Assembly (NCBI GenBank): GCA_035285405.1
Contig: JAYKJI010000088.1
Location: forward strand, 1 to 23,887
Reading direction: 5' to 3'
Source of the DNA: Woronichinia sp035285405
GTDB lineage: Bacteria > Cyanobacteriota > Cyanobacteriia > Cyanobacteriales > Microcystaceae
Length of the DNA stretch: 23,887 bases
The first letter of the stretch is position 1. Each line of letters begins with the position of its first letter. Below are positions 14,931 to 22,973 of the stretch, piece by piece. A program made the position numbers and the translations under genes. The notes beneath the pieces are model-generated. The model ran no database searches. It was not told the DNA's origin and worked only from the letters and a program-made list of their open reading frames with translations.

Positions 14931-15758
14931 TTAGGATTCTACCTTGGCATAAAAAATACCACGCACTTTAACATCAACCGGCTCCTTCGCCCCTAAGTCC
15001 GTATCAGAGGGTTGGATGCTTTCAAAAATCCCGCCAATTTCTCCCGTTTCTCCATCAACCTGGGTCACTTGTAGGGAAAGAGTTCCTTTGCCGATGGGGG
15101 TTTGCTTGACATTAGTACGTTGTAACTCTTTGCTATCTGCCGAGGCTGGTAGGGCAACAGCATTGTCATAGCCGGTATAAACCCCACGAGCTTTGGGATC
15201 TAGGAAACCGGCTCCTCGATAGGAAGGCACTTTAAAAGTACCGACAAAATCTGTAGAACTGTTAATTGAGGTAAAGCCAGGTTCAGTCTTGCCGACAAAG
15301 TTCTTAATGGTAAAGAAGAAAGGAACCTCTTCTCCACCGGGTAAAAGAACCGTGATCGGTTGAAAGTCAATACCATCTCTTTCTTTAAAGGTTAATACTC
15401 CGTCGTTACTGACCAGAACCGATCCTCGGATTTGCTCCAGACTAGTGGTGTAACGGGTTAAGAGTTTACCTTGAACAAATTCTGCTGATTGGCGTTTGTT
15501 AAGGGGTTCTTCTTTAACAAAAAATTGTTGTGGCTCTAAGCATAGGTCAGCTACCGTATATGTCGAGTTAGCTTCTACGGCGATGGTCCCTCTGGTAAAG
15601 GAAGAAATGGCAGGGCAAGCGTTGGCTAGTCCTGTGCCAACAATTTCATCGTAGGTAAGTTGGCTTTTGTCAACCGCTAGGGCTGATCCACTATGCAAAA
15701 AGGAAAGAATACCTAGACACAGTGATAAAAAGGCAACGATTATTGAACGAAACCTCAT
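14931..15758 (-). CDS. psbO: Photosystem II manganese-stabilising protein PsbO
   Basis: This is a 275-residue precursor. The signal peptide (MRFRSIIVAFLSLCLGILSF...ALA) is likely cut before VDKSQLTYDEI, sending PsbO to the thylakoid lumen. There it stabilises the Mn4CaO5 oxygen-evolving cluster. C48 and C73 are the conserved disulphide pair. Core motifs include DGIDFQPITVLLPGGEEVPF, FTSINSSTDFVG, YRGAGFLDPKARG and ESIQPSDTDLGAKEPVDVK. The ATG at 15758 is chosen because GAGG lies seven bases before it; the frame also contains an upstream TTG at 15764. A strong terminator follows. It is divergent from the gene at 15988. Confidence 0.97.
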   Translation of the reverse strand: MRFRSIIVAFLSLCLGILSFLHSGSALAVDKSQLTYDEIVGTGLANACPAISSFTRGTIAVEANSTYTVADLCLEPQQFFVKEEPLNKRQSAEFVQGKLLTRYTTSLEQIRGSVLVSNDGVLTFKERDGIDFQPITVLLPGGEEVPFFFTIKNFVGKTEPGFTSINSSTDFVGTFKVPSYRGAGFLDPKARGVYTGYDNAVALPASADSKELQRTNVKQTPIGKGTLSLQVTQVDGETGEIGGIFESIQPSDTDLGAKEPVDVKVRGIFYAKVES

Positions 15759-15987
15759 GGTCAACCTCGCTTGGTCAATCTCAAATTAGTAGTTTCTTGC
15801 CCTGAATAAGACTTACGCATGGTGTAACCAAATAATATCGAGGGCAAGTTAGGCTATTGTTATCGGGATCTACTTTATCAAACTTTCGTTACCTTCCTGC
15901 GTTATCCTTTGGTGAATTCTTTGCGTCCCCTGATCTTCTATAGTGAGGGATGGCTTACTTTTCTTTAAGGACTAAGGATTTATCTCC

Positions 15988-16326
15988 ATGACTGACGGAC
16001 AATACTTTAATGATACACTTCAACAATTGGTTGCCCTCGTGGAGTCATTGTCCCAATTCTGTGGCCAAGATAGCGATCGCCTGTTGGCATTACTGAGGAC
16101 GTTGGAAAGTTTACATCGTCAGATTCGCACAGAGCAATTTGAGCCATCGCTTCCCAATACGCGCAAGGATCTCTACGATTTTTTAAAAGATGTGGAGGAA
16201 AGTGGTGGTTGGCCCTATATTGAGCGTGGTAAACTCCAAACGTTTTTGCAGCACTGGATGCCCCCAGAGGAATCATCCGACGTGATCTCTGACTTTCCCG
16301 AAAAGGATTCTTCCCAACCCGAATAA
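15988..16326 (+). CDS. Small acidic conserved hypothetical protein
   Basis: This is a 112-residue soluble protein. An N-terminal helical half (LQQLVALVESLSQFCGQDSDRL, then TLESLHRQIR) is followed by YDFLKDVEESGGWPYIERGKL and a trailing acidic, disordered tail (DSSQPE). I know the family only as a cyanobacterial hypothetical. It has no membrane helix or catalytic motif. The upstream 229 bp is shared with the divergent psbO promoter region. A TATAGT box lies at about 15940-15945. The tRNA-Gln gene follows on the other strand. Confidence 0.65.
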   Translation: MTDGQYFNDTLQQLVALVESLSQFCGQDSDRLLALLRTLESLHRQIRTEQFEPSLPNTRKDLYDFLKDVEESGGWPYIERGKLQTFLQHWMPPEESSDVISDFPEKDSSQPE

Positions 16327-16349
16327 AGACAAGGCCAAGTCTCATTGAA

Positions 16350-16421
16350 CTGGGGCGCTAGGATTCGAACCTAGGAATGGCGGGACCAAAACCCGCTGCC
16401 TTACCACTTGGCTACGCCCCA
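16350..16421 (-). tRNA. tRNA-Gln (anticodon UUG)
   Basis: A full cloverleaf of 72 nt can be read on the minus strand. The acceptor stem is TGGGGCG paired with CGCCCCA, with G73 as discriminator. The D arm is GCC-AAGTGGTAA-GGC. The anticodon stem GCGGG/CCCGC encloses the loop TTTTGGT, which gives anticodon TTG. The T arm is CTAGG-TTCGAAT-CCTAG. CCA is not encoded. G73 and the weak U1-A72 pair are glutamine identity features. Confidence 0.97.
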
Positions 16422-16741
16422 TCGACGAACCTTTGTCATCATAACAGAACTATCGGGGAAGTTGTCAAGCGATTTTTAAAAATTTATGTTGACTCTCGAT
16501 TAAACCCACTAAATTCGGCGATCGCTGCCGTTTAACCTCTCTCCAACAGGCCTCTCTGTCCAGCCCCTGTCCCCCTAAACTTCCTGAGATGGGAAGATTT
16601 TTGGTATATCTCATAACATTTCGCAGATTATTTAGGACGTAATATACAACGTCTATGTTGTTTATTTAAGATGAATACTGCTCTTTTTTCTCCTCATCCA
16701 TCTATTCTGCTTAATTTCTACGAGGTTGCTTAATTCTTACC
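16422..16741. other. Upstream region of urtA
   Basis: These 320 bases hold no gene. They contain a HIP1 octamer near 16518, an NtcA-type activator site (16604-16617) and a matched -10 box (16640-16645), then a short ACAAC/GTTGT inverted repeat (16646-16661) at the expected transcript start. Confidence 0.6.
16604..16645 (+). promoter_or_regulatory. NtcA-activated promoter of the urt operon
   Basis: GTA-TATCTCAT-AAC (16604-16617) matches the NtcA consensus GTA-N8-TAC with one mismatch. The -10 box TAATAT (16640-16645) fits TA-N3-T. Exactly 22 bases separate them, the canonical spacing for class II NtcA promoters. A good -35 box is not needed in such promoters. Activation under nitrogen limitation is known for urt genes in other cyanobacteria. 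Confidence 0.7.
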
Positions 16742-18085
16742 ATGATTAATCGATTAGGACGACGCAAATTTTTATTGTACGGTTCGGCTACGCTAGGAAC
16801 TAGCTTACTATTAAAAGCCTGTGGTGGTGGAGAGCCTACGACAACAACTTCCCCTGCTGGGGAAACCAGTCCAGCATCAACGGCGGCTGGTGGTGGTGAA
16901 ACAGTTAAGGTGGGAATCTTACATTCTCTCAGTGGCACAATGGCAATTAGTGAGGCCACCGTTGTTGATGCAGAAATGCTGGCAATTGAAGAAATTAATG
17001 CAGCAGGTGGCGTTCTGGGTAAAAAGATTGAACCGATTAAGGAGGATGGAGCCTCAGATTGGCCCACCTTTGCCGAAAAAGCCACTAAATTGATCGATCA
17101 GGATAAGGTGGTAGCGATATTTGGTTGTTGGACTTCTGCGAGCCGGAAAGCCGTATTACCTGTTTTTGAATCTAAAAATCATATGCTCTGGTATCCCGTA
17201 CAATACGAAGGTCAAGAGTGTTCTAAGAATATTTTCTATACTGGGGCGGCCCCTAACCAGCAAATTGAACCAGCGGTGGATTGGTTACTGAAAAATAAAG
17301 GGAAAGACTTTTTCCTCGTGGGATCTGACTACGTTTTCCCTCGTACTGCCAATACCATTATCAAAGAGCAGTTAAAGGCAAAAGGTGGCAAAACCGTCGG
17401 TGAAGACTATTTACCCCTAGGTAACACCGAAGTAACCCCGATTATTACGAAGATTAAACAGGCCTTACCTAAGGGCGGGGTAATTTTTAATACCCTGAAT
17501 GGAGATAGCAATGTCGCTTTCTTTAAACAGATTCAATCTGCGGGTTTAACCCCCGACAAATACCCCGTGCTATCAGTTAGTATTGCTGAGGAAGAAGTTC
17601 AACAAATTGGCAAAGAATATCTGCTAGGTCAATATGCTTCCTGGAACTATTTTCAAACCGTTGACACCCCCGCTAACAAAAAGTTCGTAGAAGCTTTTAA
17701 AGCTAAATATGGCCCGGATCGTGTGACGAATGACCCTGCTGAAGCAGCCTATATTGCTGTTTATCTTTGGAAACAGGCCGCAGAGAAAGCTGGAACCGTT
17801 GATGATCTTGAAAAGGTACGGATGGCAGCGATCGGTCAGGAAATGGATGCTCCCGAAGGCAAGGTTAAGATGTACCCTAATCACCATATTTCCAAGACGG
17901 TTCGTATCGGTCAAGTCAATAAGGACGGTCTGTTCGATATTGTCTGGGCGACGGAAGGCCCCGTTGCGCCGATTCCCTGGAACCAGTTTGTTCCAGAAAC
18001 TAAGGGCTATAGTTGCGATTGGACACGCACGGATATTAAACCCCCTCAAACCCCTGGTAAATTTAAGGACGCAGCTAAAAAATAA
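16742..18085 (+). CDS. urtA: Urea ABC transporter, substrate-binding lipoprotein UrtA
   Basis: This is a 447-residue periplasmic urea receptor of the branched-chain amino acid/amide family. The precursor starts with a twin-arginine stretch (GRRKFLLYGS, R7-R8). A lipobox LKAC follows, with Cys27 as the likely lipid anchor, then a Gly/Thr/Ser-rich linker. The mature domain begins VKVGILHSLSGTMAISE and includes IFGCWTSASRKAVLPVFE and LWYPVQYEGQECS, all typical of UrtA and of the closely related amide receptor FmdD. NtcA control is suggested by the upstream promoter. An inserted MITE separates it from urtB. In UrtABCDE systems UrtA is needed in excess over the membrane subunits. Confidence 0.95.
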   Translation: MINRLGRRKFLLYGSATLGTSLLLKACGGGEPTTTTSPAGETSPASTAAGGGETVKVGILHSLSGTMAISEATVVDAEMLAIEEINAAGGVLGKKIEPIKEDGASDWPTFAEKATKLIDQDKVVAIFGCWTSASRKAVLPVFESKNHMLWYPVQYEGQECSKNIFYTGAAPNQQIEPAVDWLLKNKGKDFFLVGSDYVFPRTANTIIKEQLKAKGGKTVGEDYLPLGNTEVTPIITKIKQALPKGGVIFNTLNGDSNVAFFKQIQSAGLTPDKYPVLSVSIAEEEVQQIGKEYLLGQYASWNYFQTVDTPANKKFVEAFKAKYGPDRVTNDPAEAAYIAVYLWKQAAEKAGTVDDLEKVRMAAIGQEMDAPEGKVKMYPNHHISKTVRIGQVNKDGLFDIVWATEGPVAPIPWNQFVPETKGYSCDWTRTDIKPPQTPGKFKDAAKK

Positions 18086-18111
18086 GTTGATTTAGATTCC
18101 TCCTAACTCAT

Positions 18112-18283
18112 CTTTTGTAGCTACTGTGCACATAAGTCATAAAATCCCCCCTAGCCCCCCTTTCAAAGGGGGGAAAAAGACAAATAACGGTTAAAAGTCC
18201 CCCTTTCAAAGGGGGATTTAGAGGGATAAAACCTAAAAGTGTACCTTTTTTTGAAGATGTGTGTACACAGTAGCCTTTTGTAG
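18112..18283. mobile_element. 155-bp MITE with target duplication inside the urt operon
   Basis: The element (18120-18274) begins GCTACTGTGCACA and ends TGTGTACACAGTAGC, an imperfect terminal inverted repeat of about 13 bp with one mismatch. It is flanked by direct repeats CTTTTGTA(G) at 18112-18120 and 18275-18283, an 8-9 bp target duplication. Inside are two hairpins in the same orientation, C6-TTTCAAA-G6 near 18155-18173 and C5-TTTCAAA-G5 near 18199-18215. No coding capacity is present. The two hairpins are arranged between the urtA stop and the urtB start. Confidence 0.8.
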
Positions 18284-18356
18284 GGGGGAAAGCATTGGCA
18301 ATAAACCAACAGCAAACTTATTGAAGCGTCTTAAACATGGTAGGGAGTGAAATTTT

Positions 18357-19523
18357 GTGTCTGCATTATTAGAAGGTCTATTTAACGGGATTAGCATTGG
18401 TTCGGTACTATTGATCGCGGCTTTAGGTTTGGCGATCGTTTTCGGACTGATGGGGGTCATTAATTTGGCTCACGGAGAATTGATGATGTTAGGGGCCTAT
18501 ACAACCTATGTGGTTCAAAATGTTTTCAAACCTTTGGGAGAGCCGGTTTTTAGTTTTTATATTTTGGCTGCTTTGCCGATCGCCTTTTTGGTGGCTGGAT
18601 TAGTGGGTTTGGCTTTGGAACGAACGGTGATTCGCTATCTTTACGGACGACCCCTGGAAACCTTGCTGGCCACTTGGGGCGTAAGTCTGATCTTGCAGCA
18701 ATTTGTTCGCAGTGTAAATGGTCTATTGGTGATTGCGATCGCGATTTTTTGTGGTTTATATTTTGGTGGTCTTTGGTTTTTGAGTCGCAGAGTCGATTGG
18801 GAGCAAATTCGCAGTAAGGCCAGGGTGTTGTTCTTTTTTCTCTCGGCAGCGATCGCGGCAGTGGGAGGTTTTATCATTGCTCAGACCCAACAGGATAGTC
18901 TAATTCGCCCTTGGTTTAGTGCCAGAAATGTGGATGTGACGGCTCCTGCTTGGCTCAGAGGCGGTTTACCTTTTGCTGGCTTTCAATTGCCCTATACACG
19001 TGTTTTTATTATTATCCTGACCATTCTCTGCATTATTGGCATTATTCTCTTTTTTAACCGTTCCAACTGGGGGTTACGGATTCGGGCTGTGACCCAAAAT
19101 CGAACCATGAGTGCTTGTTTGGGGATTCCCACTGCTCAGGTGGATGCCCTGACCTTTGCGATCGGCTCTGGTTTAGCAGGGATTGCTGGATGTGCCATTA
19201 GCTTTCTTGGCTCAGTTGGCCCCAGTACGGGACAAAACTATATTGTTGATACCTTTATGGTGGTAGTCGTCGGCGGTGTGGGCAATCTTTTAGGAACCAT
19301 TATTGCTGCCATGATCATCGGTATTTTGAGCTACTTGATCGGTAGTGGAACCTTTGCCCTCATCATTCCCCCGGAGGGTATCCTACAGAATGTGGTAGAT
19401 TTCTTTAACTTTTTTGCTACCACTAGTATGGCCAAGGTGATGATCTTTATCTTGATCATTCTTTTCCTCCAAATTAAACCCGCCGGTATTTTTGCCCCCA
19501 AAGGTCGGACGGCAGAACTGTAA
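18357..19523 (+). CDS. urtB: Urea ABC transporter permease UrtB
   Basis: This is a 388-residue permease of the LivH family that pairs with UrtC to form the urea channel. The GTG at 18357 is the start; GGGAG lies about ten bases upstream. About nine hydrophobic helices are visible. The N-terminal helices include NGISIGSVLLIAALGLAIVF and the conserved MGVINLAHGELMMLGAY. IRAVTQNRTMSACLGI, the cytoplasmic loop that docks on the ATPase, is clear. Residues about 125-150 (IAIAIFCGLYFGGLWFL) add an extra hydrophobic segment usual for UrtB. It is followed by urtC after 23 bp. Confidence 0.94.
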   Translation: MSALLEGLFNGISIGSVLLIAALGLAIVFGLMGVINLAHGELMMLGAYTTYVVQNVFKPLGEPVFSFYILAALPIAFLVAGLVGLALERTVIRYLYGRPLETLLATWGVSLILQQFVRSVNGLLVIAIAIFCGLYFGGLWFLSRRVDWEQIRSKARVLFFFLSAAIAAVGGFIIAQTQQDSLIRPWFSARNVDVTAPAWLRGGLPFAGFQLPYTRVFIIILTILCIIGIILFFNRSNWGLRIRAVTQNRTMSACLGIPTAQVDALTFAIGSGLAGIAGCAISFLGSVGPSTGQNYIVDTFMVVVVGGVGNLLGTIIAAMIIGILSYLIGSGTFALIIPPEGILQNVVDFFNFFATTSMAKVMIFILIILFLQIKPAGIFAPKGRTAEL

Positions 19524-19546
19524 TCTATCTTTACTGAGTTTTTATT

Positions 19547-20716
19547 ATGGTGATCGAGACAGATATTCAGTTATCCCAACGGCAACAAAAAAAGCGTAAA
19601 TTGTGGATTGAAGTGGGTGCGATCATGGCGATCGCGATAATTTTTGCGGTGATTTTACCGTTGGCCTTACCTGCTTTTCGCCTGAGACTATTGGGGCGTT
19701 TTGTTTCCTTGACCATTGTTGCGTTAGGAATTGATTTAATCTGGGGTTATACCGGACTTCTCAGCTTAGGACACGGCATCTTTTTTGCCTTAGGAGGTTA
19801 CGGTTTAGCCATGTATCTCAATTTGCAATTACCGGCGGGTCAATTGCCAGAATTTTTCAGTTTGTACGGCGTAGCCGAATTGCCCTGGCTATGGCAACCG
19901 TTTCATTCTTTACCAATTACCATTATTGCTATTTTTATTATTCCCAGTATTATTGCGGGTTTACTCGGCTATCTTATTTTTCGGAATCGTATTAAGGGCG
20001 TTTATTTTTCCATTCTAACCCAGGCAGCCCTGCTGGTTTTTTATAATTTCTTTAATGGTCAACAAAAACTGATCAATGGCACCAATGGCTTGAAAACCGA
20101 TACCCAAAGTATTTTTGGCTTATTAGTTAGCGATAATCGGGTACAAATTGGTTTTTATGAAATCACGATTATTAGCTTAATTTTGGTATATCTAGTCTGT
20201 CGTTGGTTAACCAGTGGACGTTTTGGACGGCTGTTAGTCGCCATTCGCGATGATGAAAATCGGGTGCGTTTTACTGGTTATGATCCCACTGGGTTTAAGG
20301 TTTTAGTCTTTGCTATTTCGGGGGCGATCGCCGGTTTATCAGGCGCACTTTATACAGTACAAACGGGCATTATTACCCCCAGTATTATGGAGGTAGCCTT
20401 TTCCATTGAAATGGTGATTTGGGTGGCGGTAGGGGGTCGAGCCACTCTCGTGGGGGCTGTATTAGGAACCCTATTAGTCAGACTCGCGCAAAGTTCTTTA
20501 AGTGAACAATTTCCAGAGGTTTGGGTTTTCTTTCAAGGGGCATTATTCCTGATTGTCGTGACTATTTTACCCAATGGCATTGTCGGTTGGTTTCAGGAAT
20601 CGGGTTGGCAACAATTGCGATCGCTGTTTGGCTTTAAGCCTCAAGTTGCCACCTATCCCAGTTTAGAAGCAGATCCCGAAGTACAACAGGAACGACGAGA
20701 AATTGATCATCAGTAA
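19547..20716 (+). CDS. urtC: Urea ABC transporter permease UrtC
   Basis: This is a 389-residue permease of the LivM family. A basic N-terminal stretch (QRQQKKRKLW) precedes about nine hydrophobic helices. Conserved blocks include ALGIDLIWGYTGLLSLGHG, the coupling loop AIRDDENRVRFTGYDPTGFK and the late MEVAFSIEMVIWVAVGGRATL. It forms the transmembrane pore with UrtB. The stop lies 3 bp from the stop of the convergent phosphorylase-like gene, so no ordinary terminator fits between them. The ATPase genes urtD and urtE, which commonly follow, are missing here. Confidence 0.95.
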   Translation: MVIETDIQLSQRQQKKRKLWIEVGAIMAIAIIFAVILPLALPAFRLRLLGRFVSLTIVALGIDLIWGYTGLLSLGHGIFFALGGYGLAMYLNLQLPAGQLPEFFSLYGVAELPWLWQPFHSLPITIIAIFIIPSIIAGLLGYLIFRNRIKGVYFSILTQAALLVFYNFFNGQQKLINGTNGLKTDTQSIFGLLVSDNRVQIGFYEITIISLILVYLVCRWLTSGRFGRLLVAIRDDENRVRFTGYDPTGFKVLVFAISGAIAGLSGALYTVQTGIITPSIMEVAFSIEMVIWVAVGGRATLVGAVLGTLLVRLAQSSLSEQFPEVWVFFQGALFLIVVTILPNGIVGWFQESGWQQLRSLFGFKPQVATYPSLEADPEVQQERREIDHQ

Positions 20717-20719
20717 TTT

Positions 20720-21448
20720 TTAGATGAGGTTCCAAAGACTTAATTCATTCAGTTCTGTTGCTAATTTTTCTAGGATCTTGAGGGCATACAGGGAACTCCG
20801 AATCAAGTTAAAACCGGCGATCGGTTGAGATATTAATGCCTTGGTTAACGGCCAAGTCTGTAATTCTCCGGCTGAATTGTAAACTTGACTTAAATCCGGC
20901 AAAGATTGATCAATTTCATCGCTAATCACCCGTAGGATCGCTACTGGAATTTGTTGGGCTGCAAAAAATTTTAAAATGGCGGCCCCTTCCATATCCACTA
21001 CTTGAACTTGATACCTTTGTCCTAAATTTTGCTTTTCTTCTGCCTCAGTAATGACGCGATCGCTGCTTAAATTCTCCACTAATTGAACTTTATGATCTAA
21101 TTTTTCTGCTAAATAACCCGTTACGGAAGAATCACAAAAGAGAAGTTGACCGCTTTCTAAATCTAGACAAGAACGATACAAAACAACTTGACCTAGTTTG
21201 ATCTGGGGAGAAAGACTACCTGCCAACCCCATTACAATGATCCCTTGAGGAGAAATTTCCCCCATTTTCTGGAACATTAATCCCCTGAGTAACGCTTTCT
21301 CAACTGCCTTTCCGCCAACAGGAATTGCTAAAATAGAAGGACAAGTAGACTTTTTTTTCCAGCCCTTCATCACTGCTTGATATTCTGAACCCTGGGGAAC
21401 CAAGATTGTATCCAGAGCCGGAGGTAAACTAACGATAGGTGAATTCAT
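20720..21448 (-). CDS. Nucleoside phosphorylase/nucleosidase superfamily protein
   Basis: This is a 242-residue protein from the ATG at 21448; a TTG at 21454 is the upstream alternative. The core matches the PNP/MTA-SAH nucleosidase fold: a glycine-rich ribose/phosphate-binding strand (IIVMGLAGSLSPQIKLGQVV), VVDMEGAAILKFFAAQQIPV with the family's ribose-binding Met-Glu pair, and VISDEID with the catalytic aspartate position. It may cleave a purine nucleoside such as methylthioadenosine, or it may act on hopanoid precursors as HpnG does; neither substrate can be read from sequence alone. It is convergent with urtC. A glycosyltransferase lies 84 bp upstream on the same strand. Confidence 0.75.
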   Translation of the reverse strand: MNSPIVSLPPALDTILVPQGSEYQAVMKGWKKKSTCPSILAIPVGGKAVEKALLRGLMFQKMGEISPQGIIVMGLAGSLSPQIKLGQVVLYRSCLDLESGQLLFCDSSVTGYLAEKLDHKVQLVENLSSDRVITEAEEKQNLGQRYQVQVVDMEGAAILKFFAAQQIPVAILRVISDEIDQSLPDLSQVYNSAGELQTWPLTKALISQPIAGFNLIRSSLYALKILEKLATELNELSLWNLI

Positions 21449-21531
21449 TAGCAATAATATTGTTAAGAAAAGTATCAGAGATAAAGTAAACTAGGCTCAA
21501 AAATCACGTCCTTATAGATCACTTTTTAGCT

Positions 21532-22746
21532 TTAAAATAGTTCTAGTAATTGCTCTGTTGTTTTTTCGATATTAAAAAACGTTTCAATCTTTGCTCTGGC
21601 TTGACTCGTGATCATTGCCATTTGTTCAGATTGGGAAAGACATTGAATAATTTTATCGGCAAGAGATTGGGAATCGTTTGGAACGGCTAGAAAACCAGAT
21701 ACCCCATCCTCAATAAGTTCAGGAATGCCAGAAATCTGAGTCGAAATCACGGGAATTCCCACTGCCATTGCTTCCATTAAGACAACCGGAATACCATCGC
21801 GATCGCCCTTAAGATCCTGTTTACAAGCCAGAACAAAAATATCTGCTTCTCTCAGCCAGGGAAAAACTGCCTGGTGAGATAAAGAACCCACTAAGGTAAT
21901 CTGAGAACTGAGTTGATGTGCTGTAATTAATTGCCATAATTTTGCTTTTTCCGGGCCATCACCCCCTATTTCTAAATGAAAATTAATACCCTGATTTCGT
22001 AAAGTAACTGCGGCTAAAATGAGAGTATCAAATCCCTTTTTTTCTACAAATCTACCTAGAGACTTTATCCTAACTGTTTCCGAAAAGCTTGATTTTGATT
22101 GAAAAGTATAGTCATTTAAATTAATACCACAATGAATAACCTTTACTTTTTCAATTTGAATCTGATTAATTTTTGTCTTTAAAAATTGGCGGTTATATTC
22201 AGAAATAGTCACAGCACACTGACATCGATTAATCTTTTGTTCTATCAACCAGCAGCGTTCAAACAGATCATTAGCATGAGATGTAAAACTAAAAGGAATA
22301 TTGGCTAAAAGTGCGCCATACATTCCCACTTGGGTAGAGACATAGGCAAAATGAATATGGAGATGCTCACATTGATTATGCTGTAAAATTCTCGCAACGG
22401 CACTCGCTTGCCAGAAATGATAGAGCAATTTTAAGGCTGTTGAATTAAAGAAGCCTAAATGGAGAATGTCTTGTAACATTAATCCCATGATTGCTAGATA
22501 GCGAAAGGGATTTTGTCGAAAAACAGCAAAATTATCTTGTAAAACTGCGAGCCAATGTCGCTCATATAAGAAAGTTGTTCTCGCTAGTAATTGCTGAAGA
22601 TTAGCATCTAGTTCAGGTAAGTGAGGACGATCAATGGAGAGAGACGTAATGGTAATATTGTGTTGTTGTAAAGCCAATATTTCTCCATAGACAAAAGTAG
22701 CAGAGAGAGAAGGAATTTCCGGTGCAAGATAGGCGATTTTTTTCAT
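21532..22746 (-). CDS. GT4-family glycosyltransferase
   Basis: This is a 404-residue retaining glycosyltransferase with a GT-B fold. The N-terminal Rossmann domain starts MKKIAYLAPEIPSLSATFVY, and HLHIHFAYVSTQVGM and the loop FTSHANDLF follow in its second half. The nucleotide-sugar domain has SLGRFVEKKGFDTLI and the acidic motif DGIPVVLMEAMAVGIPVIS. In that motif Asp replaces the first Glu of the classical EX7E pair, a variant frequent in exopolysaccharide GT4 enzymes. It is probably membrane-associated and used in cell-surface polysaccharide synthesis. No other polysaccharide genes are visible in the window. Confidence 0.88.
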   Translation of the reverse strand: MKKIAYLAPEIPSLSATFVYGEILALQQHNITITSLSIDRPHLPELDANLQQLLARTTFLYERHWLAVLQDNFAVFRQNPFRYLAIMGLMLQDILHLGFFNSTALKLLYHFWQASAVARILQHNQCEHLHIHFAYVSTQVGMYGALLANIPFSFTSHANDLFERCWLIEQKINRCQCAVTISEYNRQFLKTKINQIQIEKVKVIHCGINLNDYTFQSKSSFSETVRIKSLGRFVEKKGFDTLILAAVTLRNQGINFHLEIGGDGPEKAKLWQLITAHQLSSQITLVGSLSHQAVFPWLREADIFVLACKQDLKGDRDGIPVVLMEAMAVGIPVISTQISGIPELIEDGVSGFLAVPNDSQSLADKIIQCLSQSEQMAMITSQARAKIETFFNIEKTTEQLLELF

Positions 22747-22973
22747 CGATTGACAGAGAATGATATCGGAATAGCGGTTAGAATGGGCTTGAACCCCTGA
22801 AACTTGGCTGGCTTTACTCTTAATGACCTAATCTAGTAAGCGTGGTCTTTATTGATTATGATATCTAGAGCGGTTTCTTGGCTATCAGAACAAAGGTAAA
22901 TCTGACTGAACTGGCCATTAAACTCATTCTTCCGGCCAAAATTCAGCCTTTGCCCTACTAATCAATTAGAAGC

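Noticed and set aside
16007..16345. Minus-strand 112-codon frame opposite the 15988 gene
   Set aside because: It is antisense to a gene with better start context and a plausible acidic soluble protein. The antisense translation shows no family features.
18120..18274. Intrinsic terminator of urtA
   Set aside because: The hairpins are GC-rich but followed by A-rich sequence rather than a T-run. The flanking duplication and terminal inverted repeats fit a mobile insertion better.
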